DNA of 64,000 bases from Osedax fenrisi (lineage: Eukaryota > Annelida > Polychaeta > Sabellida > Siboglinidae), in NCBI GenBank assembly GCA_964019155.1, contig OZ025240.1:78981330-79045329 (forward strand), in the 5' to 3' direction. Below are positions 60,301 to 64,000 of this stretch, one piece after another. Below the pieces are notes generated by a model. The model worked only from the letters and a program-made list of their open reading frames with translations, did not search any database and was not told the DNA's origin. A program made the translations under genes and the position numbers. Position 1 is the first letter of the stretch, and each line of letters begins with the position of its first letter.

Positions 60301-63033
60301 ACTTTATTAATTATATATGTATTATGAATATACATACATAATATGTATATTCGACCCATTATAATTGTAAGTTTGAATATATTATATATAGTGGAATAAA
60401 TATATATATATAGTATATATATATTATAATATATTTATATATTTTGTTATACATCAAATAAATATTTACCTAAATATGTTTACTTACATATATATAAACT
60501 GGATTATAACTTATAACTCAATATTAAATAATAAATGTGACCAATATAATGAATGATAATTATAATATTATAACGCTATATTATAAATTGCAATGATATA
60601 TAGAACATTTAGAATTATATAAAATAATATATTTCAACTAACTAGTCAAATAAATTAATAATTATATATTTAAATAATTAATATTATAAGTGTATTATAT
60701 ATAAATATATAAATTGTGTATAATTAGTAATGATTCATTATCTACCTAATTCTAATCAATTGATACAACATTTCTGAGAATCCTAGATATAGATCTACTT
60801 CTTGTATTGTTGTTTATCTTTTAACTATATCTCTATTGTTTATTTGTTATCTACTTCAAAGGTTACTCGTGTTTATAAATCACATATATATATATATATA
60901 TATATACAAAAATATATAAATATATACTACAGTGAATCAGAGGGTAGTGATATGCACAAGGTTCATAGGATCAGACATCATTAGAAACGTCCTGAAATTG
61001 GGCATTCATAAGTATGAGTATGACATCGGCTATTATTAATGTGTATATTTGTGTATTATATCTGTGTATTAATACATAGAGTTTACAGTGTATACTATTT
61101 ATTAAATAAATTGCTTTTTTATTTGTAGTGAAAGCGTTAATTCAATAACACTACTACAGTATATCACCCTTGTAATATATATATATATATTGTACTAACT
61201 GAACTAATACTAAGATTGTCATATTCTATCATCCCATTACTTTCGCATTGATATCTATTAACAATTCTGTCACATACTCACTGATATATTTGCCTATACG
61301 CTTCATACAGACTTACTAATAATTCCGAGTATATGATAGTTTTTAGTTGGATATCATTTTTATTTAGTCTTAAGTTTAATATCTCCACTATATATACCTA
61401 CATAGATATATATATAGTAGTTTATAATTTTTAAATTGTATTATTATTATATACCTTATCATGTTAATAAGGTTTATTGCGTCGATAAGCAGTTTTCTCC
61501 TATAATTACATTGGCATTGCCTAAATCTAATAATAATACTTATAATATAGGCAGTAATATGGCATGGCCATAGACAACATAAGCTATAATTTTAACCGGA
61601 ATATTCCGTGAACATCATTTCGTAATCGATAATGGAGTCGAGTGTGACGTTCTCTATCGACTGTTCCTCGTCGAATATATCACAGATAATAGATCTGTGA
61701 AGGTCGAACATTGACAGGTTATTGAAGCGGTACAATGGTATTTAGAATGCAGTAATTGATGAAGATGAGTAAACTTTTGCAGACTGGTGATATATTTGTG
61801 ACTACACATTTATACTAATATAAATACTATATGGTTCTTGTATTATTAGCATCATTATTTAAATTTATATTTTTCTGAAAACTATTATGAATTTTATTTT
61901 TAAATTCCGAGAACTCTATTCATCACTAAGCAACTAAATCTTATCATCCTAGGCTTATCATTTATTAGGAATTATTAGATGAGATAAATTACGCAGACTA
62001 TACGTGGATATATATGAAAATATTCCAATTAAATATTATCTCTTATATACATTTTAAACCATAATTACATTAAGTGTATTGATTATCATCATTGGTACTA
62101 AGTTAGAATCGGATGTGATAGGACGAGGGGATTGCAACGATAGCGGTAATACTCGGCTATTATCGACGTTAACCTATTATCCGTTGACAGCGTACAAATG
62201 CACACTTGACTTTCGAGGTCGCTCATCTCTAACAGGAAACTGGCACCTTGGTATGAGATAACGAGGTGTTATAGCATGATCGGGTGGTAATACACGCTAC
62301 ATTACTATACTATAAAAGCGTAAATTTTGATAAAGACAAGATGTATAATATAATAGGACTAATATTTATCGGTCTGTTCACTTATGCATGAAATCAGTAG
62401 GATGTGACAAATTTATGGACCGATTTCTAATATTTAAATGGTTACGGATTGTTTGAATCGATAACATGGATATATTATTTTTTGAGTTTTTTATTACTGG
62501 ATTTAAGTACATTTATTAGAAATACTAGGACTTCAGGGTGCATATTCAATAGAAAACAGCGATGTACGGTAGAGTACAGCGGTATCCCTGCATAGACCAC
62601 ACTCTTATTATCAGTGAACATATTCTATCTATGTACATGAATCTATTGATTAAGACATACACATACAGTGCTGGGCAGGTGAGTACAGGTGCTATTTATA
62701 TAGTTAATAGAGAGCTAGTGCGAGTGTAGGTACTATTTATATAGTTTGTAGAGAGAGCTAGTGCGAGTGCGAGAGTATACTAGATGTACTAGTTACCCGA
62801 GACCGCGTGTTCGCCCTACAACGACCTCCAGAAAGATAGAGGGCGATACCGTAGCTTCGCTAACCCGCCGTCAAAGTGTGCAGCTGTTGCAGGAAGAACC
62901 TATTCTCGAGGTCGGTGCGAGGCGCGCAGTCGACGCAATGTCGTACGGGGTCGACGAAGCACATCCTCGGTAGGGGGCGCTTAGAGTGGCAGCAGTCGTT
63001 GCAGAAGATACGGCCGCAACGTCTGCAGTGATG
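57182..63033 (-). CDS. ZFYVE21: ZFYVE21 homologue, four 3' exons (5' part missing)
   Basis: Exons 63033-62865, 62246-62174, 61733-61597 and 57348-57182 encode 181 residues and a stop, with fitting phases. The first carries most of a FYVE zinc finger (HHCRRCGRIFCNDCC, then RMCFVDPVRHCVDC), almost identical in pattern to human ZFYVE21 (HHCRRCGKCFCDRCC, RMCFVDPVRQC). The others cover the PH-like domain: GASFLLEMSDLES, the RYRF region, AMLTFLSADGTTKRMQLKV, and WIAALHEVIARLL at the C-terminus. ZFYVE21 binds phosphoinositides at endosomes and focal adhesions and promotes their turnover in cell migration. The exon for the N-terminus and first CxxC of the finger was not found and probably lies right of the window. 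Only the third exon start lacks a canonical acceptor. It converges on AGPAT. Confidence 0.9.
58990..60935. other. Interior of the long ZFYVE21 intron (57349-61596)
   Basis: Extremely AT-rich with several TA-type tracts (59341-59416, 60395-60440, 60885-60906). A short plus-strand frame at 60940-60984 follows an ACTACAG acceptor-like site but has no support beyond that. No transposon was recognised. Confidence 0.5.
61597..61733 (-). CDS. ZFYVE21: ZFYVE21 third recognised exon, acceptor unclear
   Basis: Encodes YRFNNLSMFDLHRSIICD, then ENVTLDSIIDYEMMFTEYS. The donor GTTAAA gives the right phase for the last exon. At the 5' side the phase from the previous exon requires a start at 61733, but the preceding bases are ATACCATT, with no AG; an in-frame TAA lies 12 bases upstream. 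Confidence 0.75.
62174..62246 (-). CDS. ZFYVE21: ZFYVE21 second recognised exon
   Basis: Encodes ASFLLEMSDLESQVCICT, then LSTDN plus two bases; aligns with ATFLVTFGN...LSNN of the human protein. The acceptor is CCAAG and the donor GTTAAC. Confidence 0.85.
62685..62775. repeat. Two tandem copies of ~45-50 bp
   Basis: TACTATTTATATAGTT(A/T), a GAGAGCTAGTGCGAGTG block and a GTAGGTACT junction appear twice in a row. It lies in the ZFYVE21 intron after the FYVE exon. Confidence 0.75.
62865..63033 (-). CDS. ZFYVE21: ZFYVE21 exon with FYVE finger
   Basis: Acceptor CCCCCCGCCAG, phase 0; starts HHCRRCG; ends TLTA plus one base at donor GTTAGC. Much more GC-rich than its surroundings. Plus-strand frames here are shadows. 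Confidence 0.93.
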
Positions 63034-63059
63034 CTGGCGGGGGGCAGGGGGGCAATACG

Positions 63060-63143
63060 ATCAAACTAATAATTGTGAACTACGCACAAGTTAACAGTAC
63101 ATTTACATATTTCATTTCATAATGTTATATATGTGTATTATAC

Positions 63144-63182
<39 letters not shown>

Positions 63183-63825
63183 TAATGCATGTATGATAAC
63201 AAAATTTCTAATACAAATACAAATAAAAAATGTAATGTATATTTAAAATTAAAATTTCTAATACAAATATATATTTGACATTAGAAATTATGATCTCAAT
63301 AACATGATGTCATTACATGATATGTGTATACAAGACAGATGAATTAAGGGATGTATTTCGACTAATCACAACTACAAATCTATTTCATTATTCAACTAGA
63401 TTATAAACTTTAATAACTTAACTAACTCAACCGGTTTAATAAATAAAAGTGTTATAACATAATACATCATAAAATAATTTGTGATATTTATATATATATT
63501 ATAAAGTGAGAGTAATATAAATGATTATATTAATTATTATATATATATATATATCACAGTAGTTGTGTAGGAATGTGTGTTCGCCATACATGAGCGATAC
63601 TTTCAGTGAGATGCATACAAGAAAGAGTCAACAATCGTTATGATCATCAGTAGCCTTCGTGATAGTGACAGAAGCAGTGCGTTATATTGTTATTTTATTA
63701 TAGTGGTGTACTTTCATCCCAACCAGGAACTTATATGAAGTTTTCACTTATAACCATATGGCTCTAATATTCCTTCGAAGCCGCTCTCATATCTCAAGGC
63801 ATCCATGGTTTTAACAACATGGTTT
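63060..63825. other. Upstream of the FYVE exon, no exon found
   Basis: This stretch was searched on the minus strand for the N-terminal ZFYVE21 exon (a CxxC and Trp-rich block). Nothing matched. The sequence is AT-rich, with a duplicated AATTTCTAATACAAATA word near 63206 and 63250. Confidence 0.5.
63145..63176. repeat. (TA)n microsatellite
   Basis: TA run upstream of the FYVE exon. Confidence 0.9.
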
Positions 63826-63829
63826 TAAT

Positions 63830-64000
63830 AACATCAGTATTAGTGACACCTTCAAGATGACAACACCAGTATGAGTGACACTTTCAATATGACAATATCA
63901 GTATGAATGACACTTTCAAGATAACAACATCAGTATAAGTGACACCTTCAAGATGACAACACCAGTATGAGTGACACTTTCAATATGACAATATCAGTAT
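63830..64000. repeat. 32-bp minisatellite, running off the right edge
   Basis: Units of 32 bp (AGTATGAGTGACACTTTCAA and variants) repeat about 5.3 times. Units 1 and 4, 2 and 5, 3 and 6 are most alike, giving a 96-bp higher-order period. As 32 is not a multiple of 3 it is unlikely to be coding. Confidence 0.92.

Noticed and set aside
60938..60984. Short plus-strand frame after ACTACAG, possible terminal exon
   Set aside because: Only 15 codons, no recognised family, no partner exon, and it sits inside the ZFYVE21 intron on the other strand.
62079..62973. Two plus-strand frames with good GC content
   Set aside because: Both are antisense shadows of ZFYVE21 exons; the FYVE cysteines appear only on the minus strand.
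1..64000. CRISPR array, bacterial operon signals, ribosome binding sites
   Set aside because: The spliced genes and LINE content show a eukaryotic nuclear genome; the regular arrays seen are minisatellites without spacer structure.

Overview
This window is AT-rich nuclear DNA from an animal, most likely an invertebrate; the phylum cannot be fixed from the sequence alone. Exons are small (49 to 179 bp) and distinctly GC-richer than the surrounding DNA. Introns are long and crowded with transposon remnants and (TA)n tracts. Reading both strands for spliced exons gave three conserved host genes, most of whose exons are too short to stand out as open frames.

Layout. 1-5.0 kb: two broken non-LTR retrotransposons back to back, CR1/jockey-like on the minus strand and RTE/BovB-like on the plus strand. 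5.0-13.4 kb: a decayed Gypsy-type LTR retrotransposon, split by a ~6-kb nest of inverted-repeat elements (6,006-12,031). The innermost element (8,239-11,311, TA target site) holds a possible two-exon gene of unknown function. 13.4-16.5 kb: no gene seen. 16,550-32,338 (minus): a complete nine-exon MEMO1 homologue (295 aa). 32,531-51,056 (plus): a complete six-exon 1-acylglycerol-3-phosphate O-acyltransferase of the AGPAT1/2 type (274 aa). 51-57 kb: TTAA-flanked elements, including a ~3.4-kb piggyBac-like element. 57,182-63,033 (minus): the last four recognised exons of a ZFYVE21 homologue; its first exon(s) lie beyond the right edge or were not recognised. 63.8-64.0 kb: a 32-bp minisatellite running off the window.

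MEMO1 and AGPAT are head to head, with only 192 bp between their start codons, so they probably share a bidirectional promoter. AGPAT and ZFYVE21 converge, and a piggyBac-like element ends 9 bp past the ZFYVE21 stop codon. The proteins belong to different pathways (redox/iron and cell-motility signalling; phosphatidic acid synthesis; phosphoinositide/focal-adhesion signalling), so shared function is not implied.

The most unusual observations are: (i) 12 of 16 inferred 5' splice sites carry T at intron position +3 (GTTAGT-like); (ii) three exon-intron junctions are tandemly duplicated, including a minisatellite made of decoy 3' splice sites in front of AGPAT exon 2; (iii) one ZFYVE21 exon has no AG at its predicted 3' splice site; (iv) the nested inverted repeats at 6-12 kb contain an unrecognised spliced ORF.
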